43,352 bases of DNA from Paenibacillus agaridevorans. GTDB taxonomy: Bacteria > Bacillota > Bacilli > Paenibacillales > Paenibacillaceae. The notes under the pieces were generated by a model that saw nothing but the letters and a program-made list of their open reading frames with translations, had not been told where the DNA came from and did not search any database. The DNA lies in assembly GCF_003112455.1 (NCBI RefSeq), contig NZ_BDQX01000085.1, positions 1-43,352 on the forward strand, in the 5' to 3' direction. Shown piece by piece: positions 16,122-25,767 of the stretch (positions are counted from its first letter, which is position 1; each line of letters begins with the position of its first letter). The position numbers and the translations under genes are program-made.

Positions 16122-17573
16122 CTACATAAGTAAATCAATGGCTTGCGAGAGCCGCCTTGCGATAAACTCATTGACGAAAGGTGACGGATGAATGGGGTCG
16201 TCGAATAATAGTTCATAATCCAGTATTCCGTCATGCACACAGCTCTCGAAATATTGCGCGAAATCAATAAAACCGGCGCCGCTTGCGCGAGCAAACTCCC
16301 TTGCCGATTCGTAGTAATCCTCATAGCGGATAGGAGCCGACGGTTCATTTTGAAACATAATCCGTTTGTCCCCCGGCGTCGTCAGCAACAGAAAGTCGGT
16401 TCGCTTTTTTCCATCCATATTTAGATGTCGGCTTAACTTGTCTGTTAGGTCATGCAAATGGTTAGTAAATACCGCAAGCGGCGTTTGACGAAGATACTCG
16501 TTGACAATTGGCGCCTGAATCACGACCAGTGTTGGTGTAAAGGGAACATATCGAAGCAATTGATCCAAATGCGCCTGAGACTCATCGTTATAGCTTGGCG
16601 TTCCATCCCCCAGCCATTGACCGACCGTATGACCGCCCATCGAAAAATTGCGAACATTGTTGCCGTCGAACACTACGCCACGCAATGCGACAATAGGACA
16701 TGACAATTGATCGTGCTCCGGTTCGAACGATTTCGCTTTCGTATTCGCGCCAGCCTGGGCAAAACGGAGACGCCCCTTTTGTTTCTGTCCAAAATCGATG
16801 CAATAGACGACCTCTGCCTCACCCCCGGCAAAGTATGTATCTATTACAATGCGTTGACCCTGCAAGACTTCGACTTCATCGCCAACAGCGGGAGCATGCC
16901 TCCCCGAAACCAGCCGCGTAACCTGAGGATAACCTTCGCGTGGAGGATAAACGTATCCGGCCGCAAGTCCCTTGCTTACCCCGTAAGGTTCGAAGCTCAC
17001 CTCCAGTCTCGCTCCCCTGCTACTCGCAACAGCACCGATATAGAGCTTCGTAGCATACGAGGTCATATCCCAATACAGTGCGGATTCCTCCGCCGGACGA
17101 CTTGGCAATGCGATCAACTCTTCGCTGAACTTGTGATCCGTAGCCAGGTAACCCCAGGTTTCGCGATCATCCTGCTCGCTGGCTCTAGGCGCATAGATAC
17201 CTGCAGCGTCGTATTTATCACTGATTGGGCGTGTCATCCGTACAACCTTACCGCCCCCGCTGACTGGAGCGAATCCTGCCAACGGATGGCTAGATTCTAC
17301 CTGACCTGAATCTGCTACATACCATCCGTATTTGCCAATGATATGTTGGCGCAGCTTGCTGAAGAAACCATTACTATAGGGGGCCGCCATATGAGGGCGG
17401 CTGGCCGAATGATCATCATATTCCGGCGAGCCCTGGCCCCATCCGTGGCTGTCCCCCAGCAGCAGCACTTCGGTATCCGTTGTCACATGCGTTCTGCGTC
17501 TCCCTGTTAGCGAAGGGAAGTTTTCCGCCGTCAAATTGCATGCATATTTCGCAAAAAAGTGGAGTTCATCCAT
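16122..17573 (-). CDS. SGNH/GDSL-fold hydrolase, putative carbohydrate esterase
   Basis: In this 483-aa protein, block I is VLLLGDSHGWGQGS with Ser42. A Gly block lies in FSMGGHTVGQWLGDG, an Asn block in VIQAPIVNEYLR, and the C-terminal catalytic pair is Asp459/His462 in DDPIHPSPF. This Ser-Gly-Asn-His arrangement defines SGNH hydrolases, which remove acetyl or other acyl groups. An insertion of about 270 residues between blocks I and II is beta-rich and may be a substrate-binding domain. No signal peptide is seen, so it probably works in the cytoplasm on imported glycans. It starts with ATG after AGAGGAG and is the first gene of the operon with the sensor kinase and regulator, an unusual pairing. 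Confidence 0.75.
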   Translation of the reverse strand: MDELHFFAKYACNLTAENFPSLTGRRRTHVTTDTEVLLLGDSHGWGQGSPEYDDHSASRPHMAAPYSNGFFSKLRQHIIGKYGWYVADSGQVESSHPLAGFAPVSGGGKVVRMTRPISDKYDAAGIYAPRASEQDDRETWGYLATDHKFSEELIALPSRPAEESALYWDMTSYATKLYIGAVASSRGARLEVSFEPYGVSKGLAAGYVYPPREGYPQVTRLVSGRHAPAVGDEVEVLQGQRIVIDTYFAGGEAEVVYCIDFGQKQKGRLRFAQAGANTKAKSFEPEHDQLSCPIVALRGVVFDGNNVRNFSMGGHTVGQWLGDGTPSYNDESQAHLDQLLRYVPFTPTLVVIQAPIVNEYLRQTPLAVFTNHLHDLTDKLSRHLNMDGKKRTDFLLLTTPGDKRIMFQNEPSAPIRYEDYYESAREFARASGAGFIDFAQYFESCVHDGILDYELLFDDPIHPSPFVNEFIARRLSQAIDLLM

Positions 17574-17600
17574 CGTTAGTTCTCCTCTGTTTTTTGCTTT

Positions 17601-17630
17601 ATCTTACTGTCTCTTTCGATTAATTGTCAA
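17601..17630 (-). promoter_or_regulatory. Putative promoter of the esterase-kinase-regulator operon
   Basis: Minus-strand TTGACA (17625-17630), an 18-base spacer and TAAGAT (17601-17606) precede the esterase ATG at 17573. The -35 overlaps the last codons of the 997-aa gene (stop at 17627). The 13 bases GATTGTTGACAAT around the -35 are identical to those at the promoter of the sugar acid operon (around 5285), with the same spacing to the -10. Confidence 0.5.
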
Positions 17631-20620
17631 CAATCTACTGTTTTCAATGTTTTTATATCTAAGTACACTTCGTTCCAGTTGTCATAGAGCGCATCCTGAC
17701 ACACGAAATCCAATACCCCTTCAGCCATAGACGATTTAGAGTAGGTGTGTATAAGCTCAGCTAGTTGTTCATCTGACTGATAAAGCGGACAATGCTTATC
17801 AAAATATTGACCGTAGTCATCTCTTCCAGGAACACTTAGCAGGAGGCCGCCAATATCATCCTTGTACTTAGCCAGCGCAGCTTCGGGCTGTTCGCCTACT
17901 GCAATACTATGTGCCAGATTAAAGGCAAACTTAAGGTTATGAATCTGCAACTTTTTCACGAAACTTACAGTCTCCTCGGTAGATTTCAACAGTCGGCCCT
18001 TCGTGCCATTTTGAAGATAAATAGTAATCCCATATTTCGCAGCATCTGCACAAATCCCCTTCAGCGAGGCTGCCATCTGTTCTACCGCATCTTCTACAGT
18101 AATATGATTTTCGGCATTGCGATGCAAAATGAAGATCGCCCTTTTACAGCCCAATAATGCAGCCTTCTCAAACGTTAACGCAATTGATTTCCTACCTTCT
18201 TCATAACGGTCTTTAATGTTATTCAAAAGCGACAGCTGCGGATAATGATTAAGCATGCTAGAGAAATCAATAATGACTTCAACCTTGTATCGTCGTATAG
18301 ACGATGCTTCCTGTCGCAGCCACTCCATATCCTTCTCAATGAAATAAGAAGCATCCAGCTTAACACCCTGAAAGTGATGCTTGAACGTAGGTTTGGTCAA
18401 TAGCTCTGTCTTCAAGGAACTAATGTTTCTGATTGCCAGAAACTTGCCTTTCGTAGAATCAGCAGGGAAGCTTACTTCTTGTGTTTGAAACGTCCATTCA
18501 CTAGCTTTCAAGCGGAATATTCGAATATCTGCTGGTTTAATCGCCATGCTTCCCGAACCTTCTTCAGCGTTCTCCTCATGTTGGAATTCCTTCGCATAGT
18601 ATCCGATCAAATCCTCCGGCAAGGCTGGAATTGGCAGCTCAGATTCTATCGAAAATCCATACTTATTGCTAACAAAATCAAACATTTGAGTAGAGGAGCT
18701 ATTATTCACAATCGCCGCTAAAAAGGAGCCGTCTTCACAAGTATTCACTATGCACTGAAGGCTCCTATTCGTTATCTCAACCATTTTCATTTCATTTAAG
18801 CAGCTTCCTAGATATTGCTTGACTGTGGATAGGAAATCATAGTACATAGGCAAATCTTTACCATCAACATTGTCTGCTGCGGTCATAATTTTCTCTGTAA
18901 CGATATCTTCACCTACAAGATATTTGGTTTCTCTCTCCTCCAGCTTGCACTCCTGCAATTTGTTCATGTTCAGCCCGAAGGGAGAAGCAATAAAGCTAAC
19001 CTTGCCCTGCTTCAAGGCATTGCATACAATGAATGGCGTTCCTGTATCCGACAATCGAGCAACAATTTCCACTCCATCATTGGGTTCGATGCTGTATGCT
19101 TCAAATGCTTTTTCCTCAAAATCCTTACTTCTGAATTGGATCGTCTCATCCGAAGTGTAAGCTTGCAGCTCCCCTAGCTTTTTGATTCCGACAAAGTCTA
19201 ATACCTGATTCACGTACTCCTGAGGCAGTTGAGCTGATAGAATGACATCTGCAGTCGCAATCAAATGCCCTCCGCCTTCTACAAATCCACGGAGCTTATC
19301 ATAAAGCTCTACATCCAGAGTGACTTTGCCAGCTAAAATAATCGTGTGATAGCTGTTCAATATTTGCTGATCCGCATCCGAGAAAATAACATCCGTCATA
19401 TCTCCATACGGTGTAGCAGTCAGAAAGCCTCTCTCATCACGATAGAAGCCTGAATTTTCGTAGCCAGGAAATAGCATTGTAAACAAAGCATGCGTCTGAT
19501 AATCGCCTTCCTCATAAGGAAGATTCCCCCACACCTTGTAGTATTCATGGGTATATAGATGTCTTGGCGGTGTCCAGCCATTAAAGAAGTCCATCAACAC
19601 TGCAGCTGGCGTGTACATTATGCCAGGATATCCATTATTAGCAACGAATTGGACAGCCTCGGTTTGAATTTGTCCAATTGGTGTTAGCTTAGTTCCGGTA
19701 TCATCCTCGCTATCCGGCATCGTAAAGCCCCATTCCAAGCCAAGAATATCGCAATTGTACATGTATTCAATGTAAATAAGTCTGCGCAGCAGGCTTAAGC
19801 TAGTCCCCGCATCGGGTCCAAATTCGTAGCCATTCTCCACACCTGCTCTTTCATAATCCTTGTAGCCAAAGCGATTCCAAATTGAAGCATTGCCGAACCA
19901 TAACAGACCGTATTGCTTTCCTGCCCCTCTTAAATAGGAGTACCATATGTTGGCATTCGGGAGCGCCTGCGCTGTTTCCGCTCCGATTATAATAGCGTTG
20001 CCTTCCTTGGCAAAATAATGACAAAAGGTCAAAGAACAGACGACAGATGTCTGATTATCAAAATGATTCCCAAGCTGCTCGAAATGACGCTGAAAGTGTA
20101 AATACTGACTCTTCCTGTTACTATCTACCGGACAAATCATTGGCGTATAAGCACCAATATATCGCCCATCCTGCTCACCATTATCGAAGCCCATGAACTT
20201 GCTGCCCAAAGACTTCCTAAGATAAGCGGCGGCTTGCTCCGGCACTTCATATTCACCCCATGACGACCGGTTTGAGAACGAGCCCGGCACATATCCCCAA
20301 ATATCAAAGATATAAAGTCCTCTGTCCTTAACCTCATCAATAAAAGAATTCAAATTTGAAGCATACAAAAATTTATAAAACAACCACAAAATCTCTCCAA
20401 GCTTATAGTGCTTCGTATAAAGGTCTAGTTGTTGATTGAAGTCTTTAATAGCTCCCTCATCGTCTAATTCCATTGCCCGCATAGCTGAAAAATGAATTTT
20501 GTTCCCTAAGTCACTGCGCGTAACCGCCTTTGCAAATCTTCTTTTATATTCAATATGATTTTCCGGTTCCACTGTAAATACACGAATGTAAGACGTTGAT
20601 CGATCTTTTAAATCTCCCAC
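17627..20620 (-). CDS. Large multidomain protein: glycosidase-like N-terminus fused to a xylose-isomerase-like TIM barrel
   Basis: The 997-aa protein has no signal peptide. The N-terminal half (about 1-400) is aromatic-rich, with glycoside-hydrolase-like segments such as FMGFDNGEQDGRYIG and DILGLEWGFTMPDSED. The middle (about 410-520) has a GATase-like fold as in beta-galactosidase trimerisation domains: SYHTIILAGKVTLDVELYDK and FVEGGGHLIATADVIL. The C-terminal quarter (about 740-990) looks like a sugar isomerase/AP-endonuclease-2 TIM barrel: ALLGCKRAIFILHR, AAKYGITIYLQNG and NLKFAFNLAHSIAVGEQPE. I cannot name the GH family. The start is GTG with AGGAGG upstream. It follows a strong terminator, so it needs its own promoter or read-through. 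The role is probably cytoplasmic glycan or sugar processing. Confidence 0.6.
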   Translation of the reverse strand: MGDLKDRSTSYIRVFTVEPENHIEYKRRFAKAVTRSDLGNKIHFSAMRAMELDDEGAIKDFNQQLDLYTKHYKLGEILWLFYKFLYASNLNSFIDEVKDRGLYIFDIWGYVPGSFSNRSSWGEYEVPEQAAAYLRKSLGSKFMGFDNGEQDGRYIGAYTPMICPVDSNRKSQYLHFQRHFEQLGNHFDNQTSVVCSLTFCHYFAKEGNAIIIGAETAQALPNANIWYSYLRGAGKQYGLLWFGNASIWNRFGYKDYERAGVENGYEFGPDAGTSLSLLRRLIYIEYMYNCDILGLEWGFTMPDSEDDTGTKLTPIGQIQTEAVQFVANNGYPGIMYTPAAVLMDFFNGWTPPRHLYTHEYYKVWGNLPYEEGDYQTHALFTMLFPGYENSGFYRDERGFLTATPYGDMTDVIFSDADQQILNSYHTIILAGKVTLDVELYDKLRGFVEGGGHLIATADVILSAQLPQEYVNQVLDFVGIKKLGELQAYTSDETIQFRSKDFEEKAFEAYSIEPNDGVEIVARLSDTGTPFIVCNALKQGKVSFIASPFGLNMNKLQECKLEERETKYLVGEDIVTEKIMTAADNVDGKDLPMYYDFLSTVKQYLGSCLNEMKMVEITNRSLQCIVNTCEDGSFLAAIVNNSSSTQMFDFVSNKYGFSIESELPIPALPEDLIGYYAKEFQHEENAEEGSGSMAIKPADIRIFRLKASEWTFQTQEVSFPADSTKGKFLAIRNISSLKTELLTKPTFKHHFQGVKLDASYFIEKDMEWLRQEASSIRRYKVEVIIDFSSMLNHYPQLSLLNNIKDRYEEGRKSIALTFEKAALLGCKRAIFILHRNAENHITVEDAVEQMAASLKGICADAAKYGITIYLQNGTKGRLLKSTEETVSFVKKLQIHNLKFAFNLAHSIAVGEQPEAALAKYKDDIGGLLLSVPGRDDYGQYFDKHCPLYQSDEQLAELIHTYSKSSMAEGVLDFVCQDALYDNWNEVYLDIKTLKTVDC

Positions 20621-20659
20621 GTAGATCCTCCTCGTTACCCAATAAGTTATTTATTAAAA

Positions 20660-20690
20660 CCACCCTGAATATGAATCACATTCAGGGTGG
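20660..20690 (-). terminator. Rho-independent terminator after the SLH protein gene
   Basis: A perfect 11-bp stem (CCACCCTGAAT with ATTCAGGGTGG) encloses a 9-base loop. On the minus strand it is followed by TTTTAATAAATAA. It lies between the SLH gene stop at 20701 and the GTG at 20620, and no clear promoter fits in the remaining 40 bases. Confidence 0.88.
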
Positions 20691-20700
20691 CTCCATTCTG

Positions 20701-23700
20701 TTACTCCACTTGAGCGTCCAGTAATCGGAGTATGACGGTCAATGCTTCTGCTCTGGTCGCTAATCCGTTGGGATTAAACCTATTGTCTAACTGTCCTTTC
20801 ATAATTCCGGCCTGTTTGGCAGCTGCAACAGCTGCCTTACCCCAAGCCGGAATATCCTGATCATCTGCAAACCCCATTGTCGACACGGCCTCGAGCGATA
20901 AGCCCAATGCTTTGGCTGCGATTACCGCCATCTCCAATCGTGTCATAATGGCATTCGGACGGAAGGTATTGTCCTCATAACCCGAGATGAGTCCAGCCTC
21001 AACAGCCTGGGTAATGGCTTGCTCCGCCCATGCTGCAATAGCGCTTGCATCTGAGAAGAATATGCTTGTACCCTGTGACTCAAGCTTTAATCCGCGCATA
21101 AGCATGACAGTAAATTCTGTACGGGTCACCTGCTGCTTCGGTTTAAACGTACGATCCGAATAGCCCGTCACGATTCCACGGTTAATCGCATCTTGTATGC
21201 CTGCCTCTGCCCAATGACCTGCCACATCACTAAACGACTGTGCATGCGTTGGTGTTGCTGTTAGCGTCGGTGTTGTTGGCACCGTAGCTGTTGATGTCGG
21301 GGTTGGCGTCGGTGTCGGCCCTGGTGTTGCTGTTGGCCTTGGTATTGCTGTTGGCCCTGGTGTCGATGTCGGACATGGCGTAGCTGTCGGCTCTGGTGTC
21401 GTCCTAATATCCCCTTCTGCCAACTGCAGCAGCTTAAAGCCAAGCACCTGATTATTGTTATCTACTTCATAGACACCTACATACATCCCTGCACTAACAC
21501 CAAATAGATTGGCGCCTGACGTATACGGATTCGTTACTCCTGCTCCTATCGGTGCAGGATTGCCTATGAAAGGTGTAACAATCGGATGAAATGAAAATTG
21601 AATGACCAGCTTATTGCCCGCTGCGACTACAGCGTTGAAACGACTTGTTCCCATTGCACTTCCCTGCGCTACTGTCGCAGCTAATTCCGGTGCCGGGGTC
21701 GGCTTTATATCGTCGATTGTCAGCTGTAGAAGCTTAAAGCCAAGCACCTGATTACTGCTATTTACTTCATAAACGCCTATATATTGACCTGCGCTTACTC
21801 CGCTTATGTCTGCACCTGATGTATACGATTGTATGACTCCAGCTCCTGCAGGCGCTAAATCGCCAATGTACGGTACGACTATGCTATCAGAAGACAGTTG
21901 AATAACAAGCTGATTGCCCAACCTTGCAACAGCTTCTACCTTGCTCGTCTGGACGGCATTGCCCTGAGACACCGTGGCAGACAATTCCTTAGCAGGAACC
22001 GGTGCGGCTTTAATATTTTCTTTTGTAAGCTGCAGCAGCTTAAAACCTGCCACCTGGTTGCTGCTATCCACTTCATAGACCCCTACATACACACCTGCAC
22101 TTACATCGCTAATATCCGTTCCCGATAGATAAGGGTCAGTAATCCCTGCTCCCACAGGTGCAAGATCGCCTGCATTAGGCACGCTCATGCTGCGTTCAGA
22201 CAGTTTGAGCACCAGACGATTTCCTGCATCAACGGCTGCTTGAATAGCTGTGCTTCCAGTTGTCGAACCTATGATAGCCTGAGCCTCTATAGCTGATACA
22301 GGGTTAGACTCCGGATTTGAAATGGATATAGAAGCATTATCAAAGGCAGCTTCTGCATCTCCCCAAACCGTAAAGCCGGTTTTACCTGCAAGGATTGGCT
22401 GCTCTTGGCCCGGATGTGTTAATTCTCCATAATACACATCAATGTTATCGATCCTAATCCATACATTCTGATCGATGTATTCGATATCGATCTGATGCCA
22501 CTCGCCATCCCCCGTATTTGACGCAGAAAATGACCGCTCAACCCATTCTTCCAAATCTTCATTAAATGTTCGCATCCTGACAGCGCCACCGGACTGAAAG
22601 CCGATCCATGTGTACGATTCCGGAGAGGCATAGCGGAGAACTGCGCCTGCTCCCCCTGAGCCCGTAAACTTCATCTTAAAGGAGTAAATGCCGTCCTCAA
22701 CCATTGGAGAGTTGTTGTCAATAGCTAGAAACTCCCCACCCTGAATCTGTAGTTCCCCATTGGAAACAACTAACTGCGAGAGCTGATTACCTTTCACAAT
22801 TTGCAAATCATCCTCAAGATTATCGTTAAAATCCCTTGTGTACTGCTCGGCGCCATAGATCTCAAACTCGCTAATTTTCGGTGAATTTGATTCCGCTCCA
22901 GTAATGACAAGCCTAATTTTATTCGTAAAAACAGTATCCGTTTCTATGACAGTTAGTGGAATATTCGTACCACTATACAGCGGCAGGAATTTACCCCATG
23001 GCGCTGAGAAATAATCGATTCGGAAGGAGGTTACTTTGTCGCCATCCGCCCCTACTTCCTGGATAACGAATTTGTTGATCGGCGAGTACTCGCCTAGATC
23101 ATACTCCACCCAGGCTTCACCATCTGCCAAATCAACACTGCCTACTGAAGTGTTAATATTGGGAGTCCAATAACTGCTTTGAACACCATCTGCTGTGAAG
23201 GCTCCTAATACTACTGCTTGATAGGTAATCGTCCCTTGACTATCAATCATTGTAGATGTCATGTCCTTAAGAACGGTAGTCCAGTCTCCGTCAGGAGCGT
23301 TTTCATTCGTAATGGTTCTAAACTCAGTACCTGTATACGATTGAGTTGTGCTATTATATCCATCCTCCGTATGCGATGATGCCGTAACCTTGGCATGCAG
23401 ACTAAGATTTGTACCATGAATGACCTCACGATTATTGTTATTAGATGGTACAAGAACATAACCTGTTAATGCTTTCGTGTTAAGCGTTACCTGACCACTA
23501 TTCACATAAATCGTATCTACGTAGCTTCTTCCTTCCGAGGTCAATTCAAATAAATCAAGCGTACTGTAGCTGCCCCAGCCTTCAGGAAGTTTCCACGTAT
23601 TGGCATGACCCGCCTCTACACCATAAACAAATATACGATCCGTGCCATCAAACGCTGGAATAAAGCGATCGGTACCTCTTGCTATAACAACATCATCATT

Positions 23701-25749
23701 AGTCACTGTAATCTTTTGGGTTGCTTTGTCATACTCGTAGATGACGTTATCTCCCCAACGTGTATAGGTACGGGTTTCCGTATCCTCATATTCTTGAATC
23801 CCATATTGAGCTAAATAACCGTTAAGCAAGCTGTACAAAAATGTCATCTTCGTAAGTGCAATTGCACTTCGGTTTTGGTCATATCCAATATTCACATTTC
23901 CATTTCTTTCTGTATCACTGTATATCGTACCCCAAATATAATCCTGCGGCTGAGTTTGATAGGTACGCGTAGAGTGGAATACCGTTTTCCCTGCATTGAT
24001 AAAGCTATCAAGCACGGCCGGTGCACGATTTTCTACCTTAAAGATATATCCCCCATTAAGCCGCTTCTCAGCATCGTAATATTCAGTAGCTGCGTAAGTA
24101 CCAAGAGCCGCCCAATGATCAATTTCTCTCTTTTTGGCATAACGTTCTTCCGCCTTCCCATACTCACCCTTAGGATAATCGATCATGACATCCTGATAGA
24201 TAATTAGCGGCGACCAGAAACGATCTACAAAATCATCCTGGCGGTTAAATGGATAACCCGCCTTCACATCCGCATAATGGCTAATCTGGTATGCATCCCA
24301 ACCAAATACAGTAGTACCATATTGTAAGCCGTCTGTTGCTATTTCCGCATTTCCATAAATATGCGGAGTATTCCCTCTCAAATAGGCATTACTATTCGTC
24401 GTCATATCCGTCATATTCACGTGGAAAGATAAGTCTCCGCCATAGACTTCCATAGCTGATTTGGCTTCAGCCATCTTGGCATCCGTTCCCAGTGCCGGAT
24501 TGTAATAAATCTCATTTATACTAGGCCAGCCATAATCATGTCCCCGGCCATTCCAACCGACATATTCATAGGATTGCTTCCCAACCCCATCCGTCATATT
24601 AAAGGTTTGTCTTTGAGCTTCCTCCAAATGATCCAAGCTGCTATTCACTACTGTAAAGCCCTTAAAGGTGGAGGATAACCCGCCTGGACCCGGAAATGCT
24701 CCATGCGTCTGATGCCAGTTTCCACCATTAAAGAATTCTCTTAATACCTCAGGCATTTGCGGAATCTGCTCTCTGATCCATAGAGCACCATCCTGCCAAT
24801 CCACTTGACCATTGTTGTTGCTGTCCTGGCCTATATGAATTTGACTTTCATACCATACCTCATTCAGTACTCCTAATTCACTCTCATTCTGTGGACGATG
24901 GCCATCAACCAATCTGTGATAATAAACGCCATCATAAATATCCGCCGTCTTTGCGGCATTGTCATTATAACGAAGCCGCATCGTATAAGGACGATCAAAA
25001 GAGCTCGGCGTATAGACGCCTCCAACAGCTTTATCGTTCCATACAAATGCGTAAGCAACCTGCTCCATAAAATGCCTATCCCTAAATAAATCAGAATTAT
25101 AAACGATATACGCATCGTACATATCCTGCAATGTCCATATAAAGTCACTTGTTTGATTATAGGTATAGCCCAAGGTAGGCGATTGAACTCCGCCTATATT
25201 GGATACTGCAACTCCAGTGTCAGCCATAGTGGCATCATTGACACTCATAATCGGATACTTTAATTGCACACGGAACGGAGCGCTTGCATCATCACCGGTA
25301 ATTTCCGTGATTTTCTTGGTCAACGTCGTCCCTTCAACCATGAAGAGATATTTTAACGTAACCGCTCTCATTGTTAACGGACCCGCTCCATCAAGATCCA
25401 CGTCATTGACCGTAACGATATATTCCGCGCTATTGGCTGACTCTACAGCAAACGTAACTGACGCTGCATAATCGACATCGTTGATCGATATTCGATAATC
25501 TGAAACGTTAGCCTGTGGTTCGCTTCCCTCGATAAAACCATTGTTGTCTTTTAGGGTGTACGTAATAACTTGGGGATAATTCGGATCCAGTTCCACGACC
25601 AGAGCATTACTTTCTATCGTATTGCCTATGGGCAAATCCTCATCTGCAGCATACGTCGGCTGGATACTTCCTAGTGATAATGCAAGCAGCGAAAATGAAA
25701 GAAATCCGGCGAGATCTTTCCTTATTCTAATCCACTTTAAACCTCTCAT
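20701..25749 (-). CDS. Exported, SLH-anchored GH101-like endo-glycosidase with CBM modules
   Basis: The start is the ATG at 25749 (MRGLKW), because GGGAGG lies 8 bases upstream; this gives 1682 aa. A signal peptide ends near TYA-ADE (about 34). Residues 40-770 follow the GH101 pattern: a GH101_N-like LVVELDPNYPQVITYTL, then VDWQDGA, GRGHDYGWPSINEIYY and FHVNMTDM. The IYQDV Asp (about 519) and the AATEY Glu (about 555) are candidate nucleophile and acid/base. Next come a discoidin/F5-8C-like domain (about 773-966), a concanavalin-like domain (about 970-1143), three repeats of about 100 aa (1150-1445), a Pro/Thr linker and three SLH domains (1503-1682). Known GH101 enzymes release O-linked Gal-GalNAc; this protein is divergent and its substrate is unproven. 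Confidence 0.7.
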   Translation of the reverse strand: MRGLKWIRIRKDLAGFLSFSLLALSLGSIQPTYAADEDLPIGNTIESNALVVELDPNYPQVITYTLKDNNGFIEGSEPQANVSDYRISINDVDYAASVTFAVESANSAEYIVTVNDVDLDGAGPLTMRAVTLKYLFMVEGTTLTKKITEITGDDASAPFRVQLKYPIMSVNDATMADTGVAVSNIGGVQSPTLGYTYNQTSDFIWTLQDMYDAYIVYNSDLFRDRHFMEQVAYAFVWNDKAVGGVYTPSSFDRPYTMRLRYNDNAAKTADIYDGVYYHRLVDGHRPQNESELGVLNEVWYESQIHIGQDSNNNGQVDWQDGALWIREQIPQMPEVLREFFNGGNWHQTHGAFPGPGGLSSTFKGFTVVNSSLDHLEEAQRQTFNMTDGVGKQSYEYVGWNGRGHDYGWPSINEIYYNPALGTDAKMAEAKSAMEVYGGDLSFHVNMTDMTTNSNAYLRGNTPHIYGNAEIATDGLQYGTTVFGWDAYQISHYADVKAGYPFNRQDDFVDRFWSPLIIYQDVMIDYPKGEYGKAEERYAKKREIDHWAALGTYAATEYYDAEKRLNGGYIFKVENRAPAVLDSFINAGKTVFHSTRTYQTQPQDYIWGTIYSDTERNGNVNIGYDQNRSAIALTKMTFLYSLLNGYLAQYGIQEYEDTETRTYTRWGDNVIYEYDKATQKITVTNDDVVIARGTDRFIPAFDGTDRIFVYGVEAGHANTWKLPEGWGSYSTLDLFELTSEGRSYVDTIYVNSGQVTLNTKALTGYVLVPSNNNNREVIHGTNLSLHAKVTASSHTEDGYNSTTQSYTGTEFRTITNENAPDGDWTTVLKDMTSTMIDSQGTITYQAVVLGAFTADGVQSSYWTPNINTSVGSVDLADGEAWVEYDLGEYSPINKFVIQEVGADGDKVTSFRIDYFSAPWGKFLPLYSGTNIPLTVIETDTVFTNKIRLVITGAESNSPKISEFEIYGAEQYTRDFNDNLEDDLQIVKGNQLSQLVVSNGELQIQGGEFLAIDNNSPMVEDGIYSFKMKFTGSGGAGAVLRYASPESYTWIGFQSGGAVRMRTFNEDLEEWVERSFSASNTGDGEWHQIDIEYIDQNVWIRIDNIDVYYGELTHPGQEQPILAGKTGFTVWGDAEAAFDNASISISNPESNPVSAIEAQAIIGSTTGSTAIQAAVDAGNRLVLKLSERSMSVPNAGDLAPVGAGITDPYLSGTDISDVSAGVYVGVYEVDSSNQVAGFKLLQLTKENIKAAPVPAKELSATVSQGNAVQTSKVEAVARLGNQLVIQLSSDSIVVPYIGDLAPAGAGVIQSYTSGADISGVSAGQYIGVYEVNSSNQVLGFKLLQLTIDDIKPTPAPELAATVAQGSAMGTSRFNAVVAAGNKLVIQFSFHPIVTPFIGNPAPIGAGVTNPYTSGANLFGVSAGMYVGVYEVDNNNQVLGFKLLQLAEGDIRTTPEPTATPCPTSTPGPTAIPRPTATPGPTPTPTPTSTATVPTTPTLTATPTHAQSFSDVAGHWAEAGIQDAINRGIVTGYSDRTFKPKQQVTRTEFTVMLMRGLKLESQGTSIFFSDASAIAAWAEQAITQAVEAGLISGYEDNTFRPNAIMTRLEMAVIAAKALGLSLEAVSTMGFADDQDIPAWGKAAVAAAKQAGIMKGQLDNRFNPNGLATRAEALTVILRLLDAQVE

Positions 25750-25767
25750 CTTGCAACCTCCCAATAG

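Noticed and set aside
21245..21410. Repetitive GGTGTCGG-like DNA as a mobile or regulatory repeat
   Set aside because: It is the coding sequence of the Pro/Thr-rich linker before the SLH domains of the surface enzyme.
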